Shown piece after piece: positions 41,208-50,753 of a DNA stretch of 61,465 nt (the first letter of the stretch is position 1; each line of letters opens with the position of its first letter). Both the position numbers and the translations under genes were made by a program. Source of the DNA: Lachnospiraceae bacterium UBA7076 (GTDB lineage Bacteria; Bacillota; Clostridia; Lachnospirales; Lachnospiraceae); NCBI GenBank assembly GCA_002493625.1, contig DKZK01000032.1, forward strand, positions 43,338 through 104,802. Direction: 5' to 3'. The notes under the pieces were generated by a model. That model searched no databases. It was given only the letters and a program-made list of their open reading frames with translations, and was not told the DNA's origin.

Positions 41208-42512
41208 TCAAGTACATGTGCCAAGCAGATAATTTATAAACTGCTGGGCGCACCGTCCCGAAATTCCGCCGTGGGACATTTCCCACTTATTTGCCTCAAG
41301 AAGAAGCTCCTCCTCCGTCATTTTAATTTCAGGATATTTTGCCGCAAGGGTTGTAACTATGTTGTTAAACTCCTTTTTGGACGGCTTGGAAAAGCTGATT
41401 GTCACTCCAAATCGGTTTACAAGTGAAAGCTTTTCCTGCATTGTATCTGATTGGTGAAGCTCCACGTTATAATCATTTCTGTCATTCCATGTTTCCTTGA
41501 TGAGATGCCTCCTGTTTGAGGTGGCATATATAAGTACGTTGTCAGGCTTTGTCTCAAGCCCGCCCTCGATAACAGCCTTTAAATATTTGTATTCTATCTC
41601 AAATTCCTCAAAGGACAAATCATCCATATATATAATAAATTTGTAATTCCTGTTTTTTATGTGCGATATAATTGCAGATAAATCCTTAAACTGATGCTTG
41701 TAAAGCTCAATCATCCTAAGCCCCTGTCCATAATACTGATTGATAATCGCTTTTATGCAGGTGGATTTACCGGTACCGCTGTCGCCAAACAAAAGCGCAT
41801 TGTTTGCCCTTTTTCCCGCCACAAACGCCTCCGTGTTATCTACAAGCTTCTTTTTCTGTATCTCATAGCCGACCAGATCGTCAAGGGTTACATATTCCGT
41901 GTTATTGATTGCAAGAAACTCTACGGGCTGTCCCTCCTCGTGCTTTATTCTGAAAGCCTTGTTAAGCCCGAACATTCCCACACCGTATTCTGCATAAAAA
42001 TCCGTCATGATTTCAAATATTTCATCAACGGTTTCGGCAGCGGCTACCCTGTCGCTTATATCGCGCACTCTTTCGCTTACGTTTTTATTGTACATCTGCT
42101 CCTTTTTGTGCAGGGATTTGTAATTGGTAATCGTTGAAAAGCAGTCTATGCCAAGCTCCTTTTCAAGTCCGGTAAAATCATAGTGAAACAGCTTCATGAA
42201 TATCTCGTAATCATTTTTTGCAAAGCCGTTTACGGAGCCGTCCCCGGCTCCCACCTTCTCACACGTCAATGTAAAGGAATTTTCATTCGTTATAAGAATA
42301 TAAGCAAGGTAATCCTGCCAGAGATTTTTATCAAAGCCATAGCTTGTCGCAAGATCCAGAAGCCTTTTTATCTGCTGGTATATTCTGCTTATTATTTCCT
42401 CGGTATTACTGTTTCCTGAAGCATTGTCCTGAATAATTGCCGCAAGCTCCTTTAATATGCTTCCGTCTCCTAAATCCCTGTATAATACAAGCTTCGGTAT
42501 TTCCCTATACAT
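41208..42512 (-). CDS. DUF815 AAA+ ATPase
   Basis: A 434-residue ATPase. The N-terminal half is helical; the AAA+ core has Walker A LLFGDSGTGKSTCIK (about 242), Walker B KFIIYMDDLSFEE, a sensor segment IYATSNRRHLIKET and a lid region. It matches DUF815, a widespread family of unknown role. I start it at 42512 with GGAGGAG upstream; the longer frame runs into the permease gene in another frame. It overlaps the end of that gene by 8 bp, so the two are co-translated. Confidence 0.87.
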   Translation of the reverse strand: MYREIPKLVLYRDLGDGSILKELAAIIQDNASGNSNTEEIISRIYQQIKRLLDLATSYGFDKNLWQDYLAYILITNENSFTLTCEKVGAGDGSVNGFAKNDYEIFMKLFHYDFTGLEKELGIDCFSTITNYKSLHKKEQMYNKNVSERVRDISDRVAAAETVDEIFEIMTDFYAEYGVGMFGLNKAFRIKHEEGQPVEFLAINNTEYVTLDDLVGYEIQKKKLVDNTEAFVAGKRANNALLFGDSGTGKSTCIKAIINQYYGQGLRMIELYKHQFKDLSAIISHIKNRNYKFIIYMDDLSFEEFEIEYKYLKAVIEGGLETKPDNVLIYATSNRRHLIKETWNDRNDYNVELHQSDTMQEKLSLVNRFGVTISFSKPSKKEFNNIVTTLAAKYPEIKMTEEELLLEANKWEMSHGGISGRCAQQFINYLLGTCT

Positions 42513-43854
42513 CCTTCTCCTCCTGTTCCCCGCATTTCTGCTCTCCGGATTTCTCTTTCTCGGATTTTCTTTCCTTCGCTTCCCGCTCCTTCGTCTTTCC
42601 TTCCTCAGCCTGCTGCTCCTTAGCTTCCTGCTCCCTTGCCTTTTCTCTTGCCTTTCTTGCGAAAAGCCTCCGTCTGCCCTCCATAAGAGGCATAGCTTCA
42701 TCAGGAACAAGCTTTTTATCCACGTCGATTTCCTTCTTTTTAAGCTTTCTGTATATTATGCTTCTGGCATACGCATATAAAACGGAAACAAGAGGGATAA
42801 ATATAACCATTCCCGCAACTCCCATTAAATCTCCGCCCACAAGCACCGCAAGAAGCACCCATATAGCAGAAAGACCTATGTCACCGCCTACAAGCTTTGG
42901 ATATATAAAATAATTTTCTATAAACTGCAATACAAAGAATAAGACGATAAACCATATTACATAATGCGGCTGCTCAATCAGTATAAGAAAGGAGCCTATA
43001 AACAGTCCTATAAATGCGCCGAATATAGGTATAAGCGCCGTAAATGCAATAAGCACGCCGATTGTAAGAGGATACGGCATTCCGATTATCGCCATTACAA
43101 CGGCAAACATTGTTCCAAGTATAATTCCCTCTCTGAACTGACTTGTAAAAAATTTGGCAAAGGTTGTGTTTGCTATTTTTCCAAACACCATAAGCTCGTC
43201 CGCCGTATTTTCCTTAAAAACAGAATAGCAGAGCATCTTTGCCTGCTTCCCAAGCCTTTCCTTCTGTGAAAGAATATAAATGGAAAACACAAGTCCGATA
43301 AATATATTTACAACCGTACCGATTACTGATGAAAAAACCGTATATGTTGTCTCCATAATGGTGGAGCCGTTATCCTTAACCATACTTCCTATTCGGTCCC
43401 ATTTTATTTCTATATTATTAAGCTCATCCACGATCTGCTTTGCAATATCGGGATGCTTTGACAAAATCCTCTGTATCCATGCCTGAAGGTCATTTATAAC
43501 CTCCTCTATCTTTGTTCCTAAGCTGCCGATTGTCTTCCCCACCTCCGGCACAACCACAAACATAACAAGTACAACCACAAGAATTGCAAGCAGATATGCA
43601 ATAGCCATGCTTATAGCTCTCCTGTATTTATAGAACCTGCCATTTTCATTTTTAAAAAGGGATTTTTCTATGCTGCTCATAGGAATGTTTATTATGAAGG
43701 CTATGCCGCAGCCTATCAGAAACGGCATTATCATTGAAATACCTTTTCCGATTATGCCCCATATAACACTTATGTGATTTATAAGGTATATAAAAATAAC
43801 CGTAAATGTTATTATGCTAAGTATCATCTGAATGTTTCTTTTTTTCTCACTCAT
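42505..43854 (-). CDS. AI-2E family transporter
   Basis: A 449-residue integral membrane protein with about seven or eight helices. The core matches the AI-2E/YdiK/PerM family (FTSQFREGIILGTMFAVVMAIIGMPYPLTIGVLIAFTALIPIFGAFIG, then the ENYFIYPKLVGG motif). Members export or exchange small molecules; some are Na/H antiporters, so a quorum-signal role is not proven. The last 60 residues are a highly charged, Lys/Glu/Arg-rich cytoplasmic tail. AAGGAAGG precedes the ATG. The DUF815 gene overlaps its 3' end. Confidence 0.87.
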   Translation of the reverse strand: MSEKKRNIQMILSIITFTVIFIYLINHISVIWGIIGKGISMIMPFLIGCGIAFIINIPMSSIEKSLFKNENGRFYKYRRAISMAIAYLLAILVVVLVMFVVVPEVGKTIGSLGTKIEEVINDLQAWIQRILSKHPDIAKQIVDELNNIEIKWDRIGSMVKDNGSTIMETTYTVFSSVIGTVVNIFIGLVFSIYILSQKERLGKQAKMLCYSVFKENTADELMVFGKIANTTFAKFFTSQFREGIILGTMFAVVMAIIGMPYPLTIGVLIAFTALIPIFGAFIGLFIGSFLILIEQPHYVIWFIVLFFVLQFIENYFIYPKLVGGDIGLSAIWVLLAVLVGGDLMGVAGMVIFIPLVSVLYAYARSIIYRKLKKKEIDVDKKLVPDEAMPLMEGRRRLFARKAREKAREQEAKEQQAEEGKTKEREAKERKSEKEKSGEQKCGEQEEKDV

Positions 43855-44004
43855 TATATTTCCTTCCTTTTAGTCAACTTACTATTTTATAGAGTACCAC
43901 TTTTTTCCGGTTTGGCAAGAGTTTATTTCATATACTACTTTAAAATCCACAAAAAATATAGTAAATTAATAATATTATAAACTTTTTTTCGGAGGATAAA
44001 GCAT

Positions 44005-45072
44005 ATGGCTACCATTTCAGTATGTATGATAGTTAAAAATGAGGAACACAGGCTGGCAGGATGCCTTGACAGCCTTACATGTATTGCTGACGAAATTATA
44101 ATCGTAGACACGGGCTCCATGGACGACACAAAGGAAATTGCCGCAAAATACACGGATAAAATATATGACTTCAAATGGATAGATGATTTTGCCGCAGCAA
44201 GAAATTTTGCATTTTCCAAGGCAGGCTGCGACTATATATACTCGGCTGATGCGGACGAGCTTATTGACGAGGCAAACCAGTTTCGGTTCAAACAGCTCAA
44301 GGAGCTTATGCTCCCCGAAATTGACATTGTACAGATGAAGTATATAAATATGATGGAAACAAACACCGCCTACAACTCAAAGCTTGAGCTGCGCCCCAAA
44401 TTATATAAACGCCTCCGCACATTCACATGGATTGACCCCATACATGAAACAGTCCTGCTTGACCCCGTTATATATGACAGCGAAATAGAAATACAGCATA
44501 TGGCGGAGGGCAATCATGCAAAACGTGACATAAAGGTACTTCTTAAGACTTATGACTCAGGAAAAGTCTTTTCCAAAAAGCTTCACGGCATGTATGCAAA
44601 GGAGCTTTTTATCGCCGGAGACGATAACGACTTTTTAAATGCAAAGCATGTGTTTGAGGAAACAATAAAGGAGGAGTTCCGTTCTCCGGATGAAAGAAAG
44701 GAGGCTGCATGTGTCCTTGCCCACTGTTACCGCCTTGAAAATAATTCTGACGAGTTTTTCAAGCTCTGTCTCAAGGATATAGCTACAACGCCCTGCGCGG
44801 AAATCTGCATGGAGCTTGGAGAATATTTTTATGCAAAATATGACTACGAGGAGGCCTGCATATGGTTTCAGAATGCCGCAACAGAGACGGAAAGCATTAT
44901 TTCCATCCGGACCTCAGGCGACCTTCCCTTAAGAAGGCTCTCCGACTGCTATAACAGACTTGCAATGAAATACGAAAAAACGGACAGGGAAGCCTCCCGC
45001 AAATATATAATGGAAAGTGAAAGATTAAGCATTGCCGCAGATGCATGGGAGCTGCCGTCAGAGCTTATGTAG
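44005..45072 (+). CDS. Family 2 glycosyltransferase with helical repeat C-terminus
   Basis: A 355-residue protein. Residues 1-200 are a GT-A fold transferase: ISVCMIVKNEEHRLAGCLDSL, DEIIIVDTGSMDDT and the metal-binding DADE (ADADELID). The C-terminal half is made of helical TPR-like pairs (RKEAACVLAHCYRLENNSDEFFKLC, AEICMELGEYFYAKYDYEEACIWFQNA). GGAGG lies upstream of the ATG. It stands alone between a divergent permease and a HTH gene. Acceptor and sugar are unknown. Confidence 0.87.
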   Translation: MATISVCMIVKNEEHRLAGCLDSLTCIADEIIIVDTGSMDDTKEIAAKYTDKIYDFKWIDDFAAARNFAFSKAGCDYIYSADADELIDEANQFRFKQLKELMLPEIDIVQMKYINMMETNTAYNSKLELRPKLYKRLRTFTWIDPIHETVLLDPVIYDSEIEIQHMAEGNHAKRDIKVLLKTYDSGKVFSKKLHGMYAKELFIAGDDNDFLNAKHVFEETIKEEFRSPDERKEAACVLAHCYRLENNSDEFFKLCLKDIATTPCAEICMELGEYFYAKYDYEEACIWFQNAATETESIISIRTSGDLPLRRLSDCYNRLAMKYEKTDREASRKYIMESERLSIAADAWELPSELM

Positions 45073-45177
45073 CAAATTTCCGACATTATCCGACCTTATA
45101 ATCATTGTATTTTACTTTTAGCGTTTTTTGTAATGTGGTATTATTTTACTATATATAAATAGTATGGTTTTTGTTAT

Positions 45178-45216
45178 AGTATGTACAAATAATTTTGCCG
45201 AATAATTTTACATACT
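45178..45216. promoter_or_regulatory. Inverted repeat AGTATGT...ACATACT upstream of the HTH gene
   Basis: AGTATGT (45178-45184) and ACATACT (45210-45216) are exact complements 25 nt apart, 32 nt before the HTH gene start. The block TACAAATA also recurs inverted just outside (TATTTGTA). It could be an autoregulation site. Confidence 0.4.
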
Positions 45217-45247
45217 AAATTTATTTGTATTTAAGGAGATTAACATC

Positions 45248-45769
45248 ATGGGAAGAAAAGCCTCCAAAGCAACCGATAACATATATTATATGTCACGTAT
45301 AAAGGCAGCATCGGAAAATGATGCATATTCGAGCCGTGAAAAGGCTGCGCAGAAGCTGGGGATAGAGCGAAGCCGTCTTGCGCGGATTGAACTTGACCAG
45401 ATTGACCCATATGCGGAAGAAATTGATATAATGGCAACCGCCTACAATGCTCCGCATCTTTGCACCGATTACTGTGACAATGTATGCCCTATCGGCATAC
45501 GCAGGCTGGAGGAGCAGGCAAGGCACACCGAAAAGGATTCCATTGAACGCCTTGTACTTAAATTTATAAGCTCCAGCCACTCCATGCATGAGCTTTCAAA
45601 AATACTTGTGAATATAACGCAGGACGGTGTGATTGACAAAACGGAAATCCATGACCTTCAGGATGTCTTTAAGGCTATGGACTCTGTATCTGAAAATATA
45701 GAAGCCATAAAATTCTGGGTTATGAATGACCCTGCTTTAAAGGGATTTTTTAATGAGACAACTGAATAA
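45248..45769 (+). CDS. Helix-turn-helix protein
   Basis: A 173-residue cytoplasmic protein. Residues about 28-75 form an XRE-like helix-turn-helix (REKAAQKLGIERSRLARIELDQIDPYAEEIDIMATAYNAP), followed by a Cys cluster (CTDYCDNVC) that could bind a metal, and a helical C-terminus (VDKTEIHDLQDVFKAMDSVSENIEA). AAGGAG lies 7-8 nt before the ATG. Its stop codon touches the rsmI stop on the other strand with no gap. Targets unknown. Confidence 0.75.
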   Translation: MGRKASKATDNIYYMSRIKAASENDAYSSREKAAQKLGIERSRLARIELDQIDPYAEEIDIMATAYNAPHLCTDYCDNVCPIGIRRLEEQARHTEKDSIERLVLKFISSSHSMHELSKILVNITQDGVIDKTEIHDLQDVFKAMDSVSENIEAIKFWVMNDPALKGFFNETTE

Positions 45770-46609
45770 TTATATATTCTTTGAAAACTCATATATTTCC
45801 CTTTTCGGCACCCCTCTGTCCACGGCTACCCGTTTGACAGCCTCCTTTTTATCCATTCCATCAGACATATACATTTTTATATGCTCCGTTATATCAACAC
45901 TGTCCCACCTTGCAGCGTTTTCCTTTGCTATCTCCTCATGGGTCCTTCCCTTTATAACAAGCATATATTCGCCCCTCGGCTCATTTAACTTAAAATATGT
46001 CTCCGCTTCAGATATTGTTGTCATGAAAAATGTCTCATGCTTTTTTGTAAGCTCCTTACAAACGGTAAGCGCCCTGTCTCCAAGAGCATCCTTGAGCTCT
46101 GTCAGGGTTTTTACAAGCCTGTGAGGGGCTTCGTATATTATTATGGTTCTTGTTTCCTTCACAAGCTCATCAAGCACTGCACGTCTTTCCTTTTTATCCG
46201 CAGGTAAAAATGCCTCAAATGAAAATCTCCTTGTGGGCTGACCCGATGCAATAAGCCCGTTTATCGCAGCACACGCGCCGGGTATTGGAACAACCGTTAT
46301 TCCTGCCTCATAGCATTTTTTTACAAGCTCCTCCCCTGGGTCTGATATACCCGGAGTTCCCGCATCCGTTATGAGGGCAATATCATTTCCTGCCTCAAGC
46401 TTTGCCACAAGCTCCTCCGCCTTCTCATATTTATTGTGCTCATGGTAGCTTGTAATTGGGGTTTTTATTTCAAAATGGTTTAAGAGCTTTATGCTGTTCC
46501 TTGTGTCCTCTGCGGCAATAAGGTCAGCCTCCTTAAGCGTCCTTACCGCCCTGTAGGTCATATCCTCCAGATTGCCTATTGGCGTCGCCACCATATACAA
46601 TATACCCAT
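45770..46609 (-). CDS. rsmI: 16S rRNA 2'-O-methyltransferase RsmI
   Basis: A 279-residue tetrapyrrole-methylase-fold enzyme that methylates C1402 of 16S rRNA. Motifs include LYMVATPIGNLEDMTYRA at the N-terminus, AAEDTRN, TDAGTPGISDPG and YEAPHRL. It is the last gene of the tmk-yaaR-holB-ricT-trmN6-like-rsmI cluster, in the same order as in Bacillus. GGAG precedes the ATG. Confidence 0.95.
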   Translation of the reverse strand: MGILYMVATPIGNLEDMTYRAVRTLKEADLIAAEDTRNSIKLLNHFEIKTPITSYHEHNKYEKAEELVAKLEAGNDIALITDAGTPGISDPGEELVKKCYEAGITVVPIPGACAAINGLIASGQPTRRFSFEAFLPADKKERRAVLDELVKETRTIIIYEAPHRLVKTLTELKDALGDRALTVCKELTKKHETFFMTTISEAETYFKLNEPRGEYMLVIKGRTHEEIAKENAARWDSVDITEHIKMYMSDGMDKKEAVKRVAVDRGVPKREIYEFSKNI

Positions 46610-46671
46610 ATTTTCTCCTATTCTGAATATCGGTCATTCCGTTAAACTCAACTCCCGACATTCTGTTATGC

Positions 46672-47454
46672 TTAATGCTCATACCGTTTTAAAAGCTCGT
46701 CGGTATATCCGCCCCCATCATTATAAACCACAAGGGTCGGTTCAACCTTTATCATTGGCCTTCCGCCCTTCACTGCCTCTATAAGCACCATATTGGGCTC
46801 CTTTTCCATATAGGGCTGAATCAGGCACATTCTTTTCGGTTCAAGTCTGTGAACCTTTAGCACATCAAATATTTCGGCAAGCCGGAAGGGCTTATGTATC
46901 ATTGCAAATGTACCGCCATCCTTCAGAAGATAGGAGGCTGCCCTTACCACATCTTCAAGTGTTGCAAGTATTTCATGCCTTGCTATGTTCATGGGCGAGT
47001 TTTCATTTTCCAGTCCGTGATTTCCGCTTATATAAGGCGGATTTGAAGTTACCGCATCAAAAGAGGCTGTCTTGTATAAGGCAGCCACATTTTTTATATC
47101 TCCATGCACAATATCTATTTTATCAGCAAGTCCATTTAAACCCACGCTTCTTGCCGCCATATCGGCGCTGTATTCCTGAATTTCCAGCCCCGTAAAATGT
47201 GCGCCTTTTCCCTGAGCCTCCATAAGCATGGGAATCACGCCTGTTCCAGTACCTAAATCAATAACATTTCCCTTCGCCTTTCCCGAAGCAAAATCTGCCA
47301 GAAGGACAGCATCCATGCCAAAGCAGAAGGTGGAAGGGTTTTGTATAATTCTGTAGCCCCTGCACTGAAGATCGTCTATGCGTTCCCCATCCTTTAATAT
47401 ATCCTTATCTGCCTTAAAGCTTATGCCTTCCCTGCTTTGTTCTTCGTTACTCAT
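46672..47454 (-). CDS. tRNA1(Val) adenine-N6-methyltransferase-like protein (TrmN6/YabB)
   Basis: A 260-residue SAM-dependent methyltransferase. The SAM motif is NVIDLGTGTGVIPML and the catalytic motif is SNPPYIS, characteristic of N6-adenine methylases. The family member TrmN6 modifies A37 of tRNA-Val. Start is ATG 47454 (or 47457), overlapping the ricT stop, so translation is coupled. Its place between ricT and rsmI is the usual yabB position. Confidence 0.88.
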   Translation of the reverse strand: MSNEEQSREGISFKADKDILKDGERIDDLQCRGYRIIQNPSTFCFGMDAVLLADFASGKAKGNVIDLGTGTGVIPMLMEAQGKGAHFTGLEIQEYSADMAARSVGLNGLADKIDIVHGDIKNVAALYKTASFDAVTSNPPYISGNHGLENENSPMNIARHEILATLEDVVRAASYLLKDGGTFAMIHKPFRLAEIFDVLKVHRLEPKRMCLIQPYMEKEPNMVLIEAVKGGRPMIKVEPTLVVYNDGGGYTDELLKRYEH

Positions 47455-48358
47455 CATCCAGCTTTGATTTTCCTTCCTTGCGTTCAAGCGCCTCAAGCAT
47501 CTGAAGTTCATTATCACTTATGCTTGTATCATTTCTTCTGCGCTTCGGCTTGAACTTCAAATCCTCTATTTTGTACTCCTCAATTTCCTTTGTGTCATCC
47601 TCAAGGGTTACGATAAGCTTAACCTTCTGCCTTAATACATTGACGGAAGCCACCTCGCCCTTTTTACCGTCCACCGTCTTAACAAAATCGCCGACGTTTG
47701 GAAGCTTGTCATTCAGATACTCATAAGTATCCTCCTCATGCTTTAAGCAGCACATAAGCCTTCCGCATACACCTGAAATCTTGGTAGGGTTAAGGGACAG
47801 GTTCTGCTCCTTTGCCATCTTAATGGAAACAGGAACAAACTCTGAAAGATGCTTGTGGCAGCAAAGCTCGCGTCCGCATATTCCGATGCCGCCCACTATC
47901 TTTGTCTCGTCTCTTACTCCAATCTGCCTCAGCTCTATCCTCGTCTTAAACACTGCAGCCAGATCCTTGACAAGCTCACGGAAATCAATTCTGCCGTCTG
48001 CCGTAAAGTAAAACAAGACCTTATTATTGTCAAAGGTATACTCAGCATCAATAAGCTTCATTTCAAGATTATGCTTTTTAATTTTTTCAAGGCAAATGTC
48101 ATATGCCTTTCTGCTCTTTTCTTTATTTTCAAGGTATTTTGCCGCATCATTTTCATCGGCAAGCCTTATGATTGACTTGAGCGGGGAAGACATTTTGGTT
48201 TCATCTATCTCCCTTATGCCAAGAACAACCTTTCCATATTCCACGCCCCTTGCCGTCTCCACAATAACATGCTTCCCCGGCTCCACTCTGTAATTGAGCG
48301 GGCTGAAAAAATATATTTTACCGTTTTCCCTGAAACGGACACCTATTACTTCCTTCAT
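47447..48358 (-). CDS. ricT: RicT/YaaT PSP1-domain protein
   Basis: A 303-residue PSP1 C-terminal domain protein. In Bacillus, RicT with RicA and RicF forms an iron-sulfur complex that affects RNase Y cleavage and sporulation entry. The conserved Cys are present: ICGRELCCHKHL and VCGRLMCCLKHE. Residues 250-303 form a charged tail. It starts 4 nt after holB and overlaps the next gene. Role inferred from family and order. Confidence 0.92.
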   Translation of the reverse strand: MKEVIGVRFRENGKIYFFSPLNYRVEPGKHVIVETARGVEYGKVVLGIREIDETKMSSPLKSIIRLADENDAAKYLENKEKSRKAYDICLEKIKKHNLEMKLIDAEYTFDNNKVLFYFTADGRIDFRELVKDLAAVFKTRIELRQIGVRDETKIVGGIGICGRELCCHKHLSEFVPVSIKMAKEQNLSLNPTKISGVCGRLMCCLKHEEDTYEYLNDKLPNVGDFVKTVDGKKGEVASVNVLRQKVKLIVTLEDDTKEIEEYKIEDLKFKPKRRRNDTSISDNELQMLEALERKEGKSKLDDE

Positions 48359-48362
48359 TCTT

Positions 48363-49349
48363 TTAATTCTCCTTTAAGGTGAGCAGTAAAAGCTCCATTG
48401 TTACGTCAAAATTGGCATGCACAGCCAATCTTTCCTTTGCCCTTGTAATGGCGTCTATTTTATCCTCTATATCCTGAAAAGACATGAGGCCTGCCTGCAC
48501 CTTCATAGTGGAATACTCCTGCTTGAACAGGAGCTTGTCTATGTTACCCGTAACCTTAAGCATAAGCACATCCCTGTACCACATCATCATCAAATCCATG
48601 TAATCATCTATGGAAAGCTTGAATTTTTCTATGTGTGAAACAGCCGTAGTCAAATCATCCACATCAAGCTCATGTATTTTTTTTAGTACACTTACCACAG
48701 AGTCAACAATTGCGCTGTACTCCTCGTTTTTGGCAAGCTTAATTGCTTTTCCTAAATTCCCCTGCGCAAAATCAAGGCAGAAATATGCCCTGTCCTCAGT
48801 AAGCCCAAGCTCCTTTACGAGATATTCAAGCATATCGCGCTCCCTTACAGGCTTTGTATTTAAAACCATGCATCTTGAACATACTGTAGGGAGCAGCTTA
48901 TCAATATTGGAGGTAATCAGAATAATAATTCCGTACTCCGGAGGCTCCTCTATGGTTTTTAAAAGCGCATTCTGCGCCTGCTCATTCATAAGCTGCGCAT
49001 CCGGCACAATGTAAATTTTGTATTTACCCTTATATGGCTTTATACCTATGGAATCTACAATCTGCTGTCTTATCTCATTCACGGAAAGCACATCCGTTTT
49101 TTCGTGGGTAACGGTTATAATATCAGGGTGGTTCATGTTAAGGGCCTGAATACATGACTGGCATTTGCCGCATGGCTCAGTTGCGCCCTCCTCACATTGA
49201 AGCGTCCTGGCAAATGCTCTTGCAAGCATCTTTTTGCCACTGTCAGCCTCACCGTTTATAATATAAGCATGACTTATGTTTCCGGTCTCTATGCTGCCCT
49301 TAAAGTGCCTGATTATGTCTTCGTGCCCAACTATATTTTTGAAATTCAT
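48363..49349 (-). CDS. holB: DNA polymerase III delta' subunit
   Basis: A 328-residue clamp-loader subunit. It has an AAA+ fold with a degenerate P-loop (ADSGKKMLARAFA), a zinc module (CEEGATEPCGKCQSC), the LLKTIEEPPEYGI segment and the SRC motif (TVCSRCMVL). I start it at 49349 with GAGGTG 7-8 nt upstream; a GTG at 49358 is less likely. It lies between yaaR and ricT as in related genomes. Confidence 0.93.
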   Translation of the reverse strand: MNFKNIVGHEDIIRHFKGSIETGNISHAYIINGEADSGKKMLARAFARTLQCEEGATEPCGKCQSCIQALNMNHPDIITVTHEKTDVLSVNEIRQQIVDSIGIKPYKGKYKIYIVPDAQLMNEQAQNALLKTIEEPPEYGIIILITSNIDKLLPTVCSRCMVLNTKPVRERDMLEYLVKELGLTEDRAYFCLDFAQGNLGKAIKLAKNEEYSAIVDSVVSVLKKIHELDVDDLTTAVSHIEKFKLSIDDYMDLMMMWYRDVLMLKVTGNIDKLLFKQEYSTMKVQAGLMSFQDIEDKIDAITRAKERLAVHANFDVTMELLLLTLKEN

Positions 49350-49386
49350 AAGCCACACCTCTTTCTTTTAAATTTCATGTCGACAA

Positions 49387-49827
49387 TTACGTGGAAATAT
49401 CAATCAGCATTCCTCTTATGTCATCAATTTTACCAAGAATTGCAAGATTATCCTTCTCCTCCTTCAGAAGCTCCTCCGCAAGCTCATCAAGGTTTTTGTC
49501 GACCTGACGGATTATACCGTATACTCTGTGCCTTCCCCTTCTATCCAGAAAATTCTCTCTTGAAAACTCATGGGAACGGGAAACCACCTCATTCATAAAT
49601 TCCTTTACTGAGGAACGATATTTTTTCATATCCTTTATGTCCATGTGCTTTGCTATCTTAGCACCCTGTTCCTCAATATCCTTCATAAGGGAAGAAAGCT
49701 TTTCCTGAAGCTTATCCTCCTCTATATTTTTAATAAGGGTAAATTTGAAATCCTCGCCCTTGGCAACATCACGCTTAGGCGCTTCCATCTGTGTAAGCTG
49801 CTTAAGCTGGTCAACCTTTATATCCAT
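49387..49827 (-). CDS. yaaR: YaaR/DUF327 family protein
   Basis: A 146-residue soluble helical protein of unknown function. The segment KYRSSVKEFMNEVVSRSHEF and NFLDRRGRHRVYGIIRQVDKNLDEL are typical of DUF327. It is located between tmk and holB as in Bacillus. GAGGGG precedes the ATG. A TGCTATAAT extended -10 box lies about 80 nt upstream, so it may have its own promoter. Confidence 0.88.
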   Translation of the reverse strand: MDIKVDQLKQLTQMEAPKRDVAKGEDFKFTLIKNIEEDKLQEKLSSLMKDIEEQGAKIAKHMDIKDMKKYRSSVKEFMNEVVSRSHEFSRENFLDRRGRHRVYGIIRQVDKNLDELAEELLKEEKDNLAILGKIDDIRGMLIDIST

Positions 49828-49909
49828 ATTTACCCCTCCTCTCTATATATGCTAACATATATATCGTCTGATTTTATAAAACAAATGACATAATCTCATC
49901 CATAAAATA

Positions 49910-49918
49910 ATTATAGCA
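49910..49918 (-). promoter_or_regulatory. Possible extended -10 promoter of yaaR
   Basis: TGCTATAAT on the minus strand, about 80 nt before the yaaR start. No good -35 box is seen. Low confidence. Confidence 0.3.
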
Positions 49919-49942
49919 CCTGTAAAATATTTTTTCCACCTA

Positions 49943-50560
49943 TTATAATAATTCTTCAAGCTTTGCCAAAATAAGCTTATGTATTTCCTCCACAGGCAGC
50001 GTTGCATCTATTGTGTAAATTCGCTCGGGAGACATTTTTGCAAGCTGTCTGTACCCTTCGGCTACCTTCTCATGGAACTCCGCTTTTTCAAGCTCCATTC
50101 TGTCAAGCTCCGCCTGATTTTTCTTTCGCATTATGCCGACAGAAGCAGGCAAATCAAGATGTATTGTGATCTGAGGCATCATATCCTGTATGGCAAACTC
50201 ATTTATTTTATATATGTTTTCCACACCAAGTCCTCTTGCCATTCCCTGATATACCGCAGAGGAATCAACAAACCTGTCGCTTATGACTGCCTTTCCGGCA
50301 GAAATTGCAGGCTTTATAACCTCAGCAACAAGCTGCGCTCTCGCAGAGGCATATAAAAGCGCTTCCGTCATGTAATCCATTTCCAAATTTGACCTGTCGA
50401 GTATAATGCTTCTTATGGCCTCGCTTATTTTTGTCCCGCCGGGCTCCCTTGTTATAAGTATTTCATAGCCTATTTTTTCTAAATAAGCTTTCAGAAGCTC
50501 TATCTGTGTTGTTTTTCCTGCGCCGTCAGGGCCTTCCATTGATATAAAAATTCCAGCCAT
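49943..50560 (-). CDS. tmk: Thymidylate kinase
   Basis: A 205-residue enzyme that phosphorylates dTMP to dTDP. P-loop is SMEGPDGAGKTTQIELL, followed by LITREPGGTKISEAIR, the DR motif ISDRFVDSSAVYQG and the lid. GAGGT lies 6-7 nt before the ATG. It heads the conserved minus-strand cluster, divergent from the tRNA-Ser gene. Confidence 0.95.
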   Translation of the reverse strand: MAGIFISMEGPDGAGKTTQIELLKAYLEKIGYEILITREPGGTKISEAIRSIILDRSNLEMDYMTEALLYASARAQLVAEVIKPAISAGKAVISDRFVDSSAVYQGMARGLGVENIYKINEFAIQDMMPQITIHLDLPASVGIMRKKNQAELDRMELEKAEFHEKVAEGYRQLAKMSPERIYTIDATLPVEEIHKLILAKLEELL

Positions 50561-50636
50561 GAAATTTACCTCATAAATTACTATTGTTTTATGTTGATTT
50601 TGTGTTATACTTGTCTATGGATTTTACCAAATGTAT

Positions 50637-50724
50637 GGAGACGTATCGAAGTGGTCATAACGGGGCTGACTCGAAATCAGTTTGCCGGGCAACCGGCACG
50701 CGGGTTCGAATCCCGCCGTCTCCG
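50637..50724 (+). tRNA. tRNA-Ser (anticodon CGA)
   Basis: An 88-nt class II tRNA. Acceptor GGAGACG pairs with CGTCTCC, discriminator G. The anticodon stem CTGA / TCAG frames the loop CTCGAAA (anticodon CGA, reads UCG). A long variable arm (GCCGG...CCGGC) is typical of serine tRNA. The T-arm is GCGGG-TTCGAAT-CCCGC. CCA is not encoded. Confidence 0.96.
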
Positions 50725-50753
50725 TTCTTTTAACCTTGCTTTTGCATTATCTT

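Noticed and set aside
50637..50724. tRNA-Ser as an integration site of a mobile island
   Set aside because: No integrase and no repeat of the tRNA 3' end was seen downstream.
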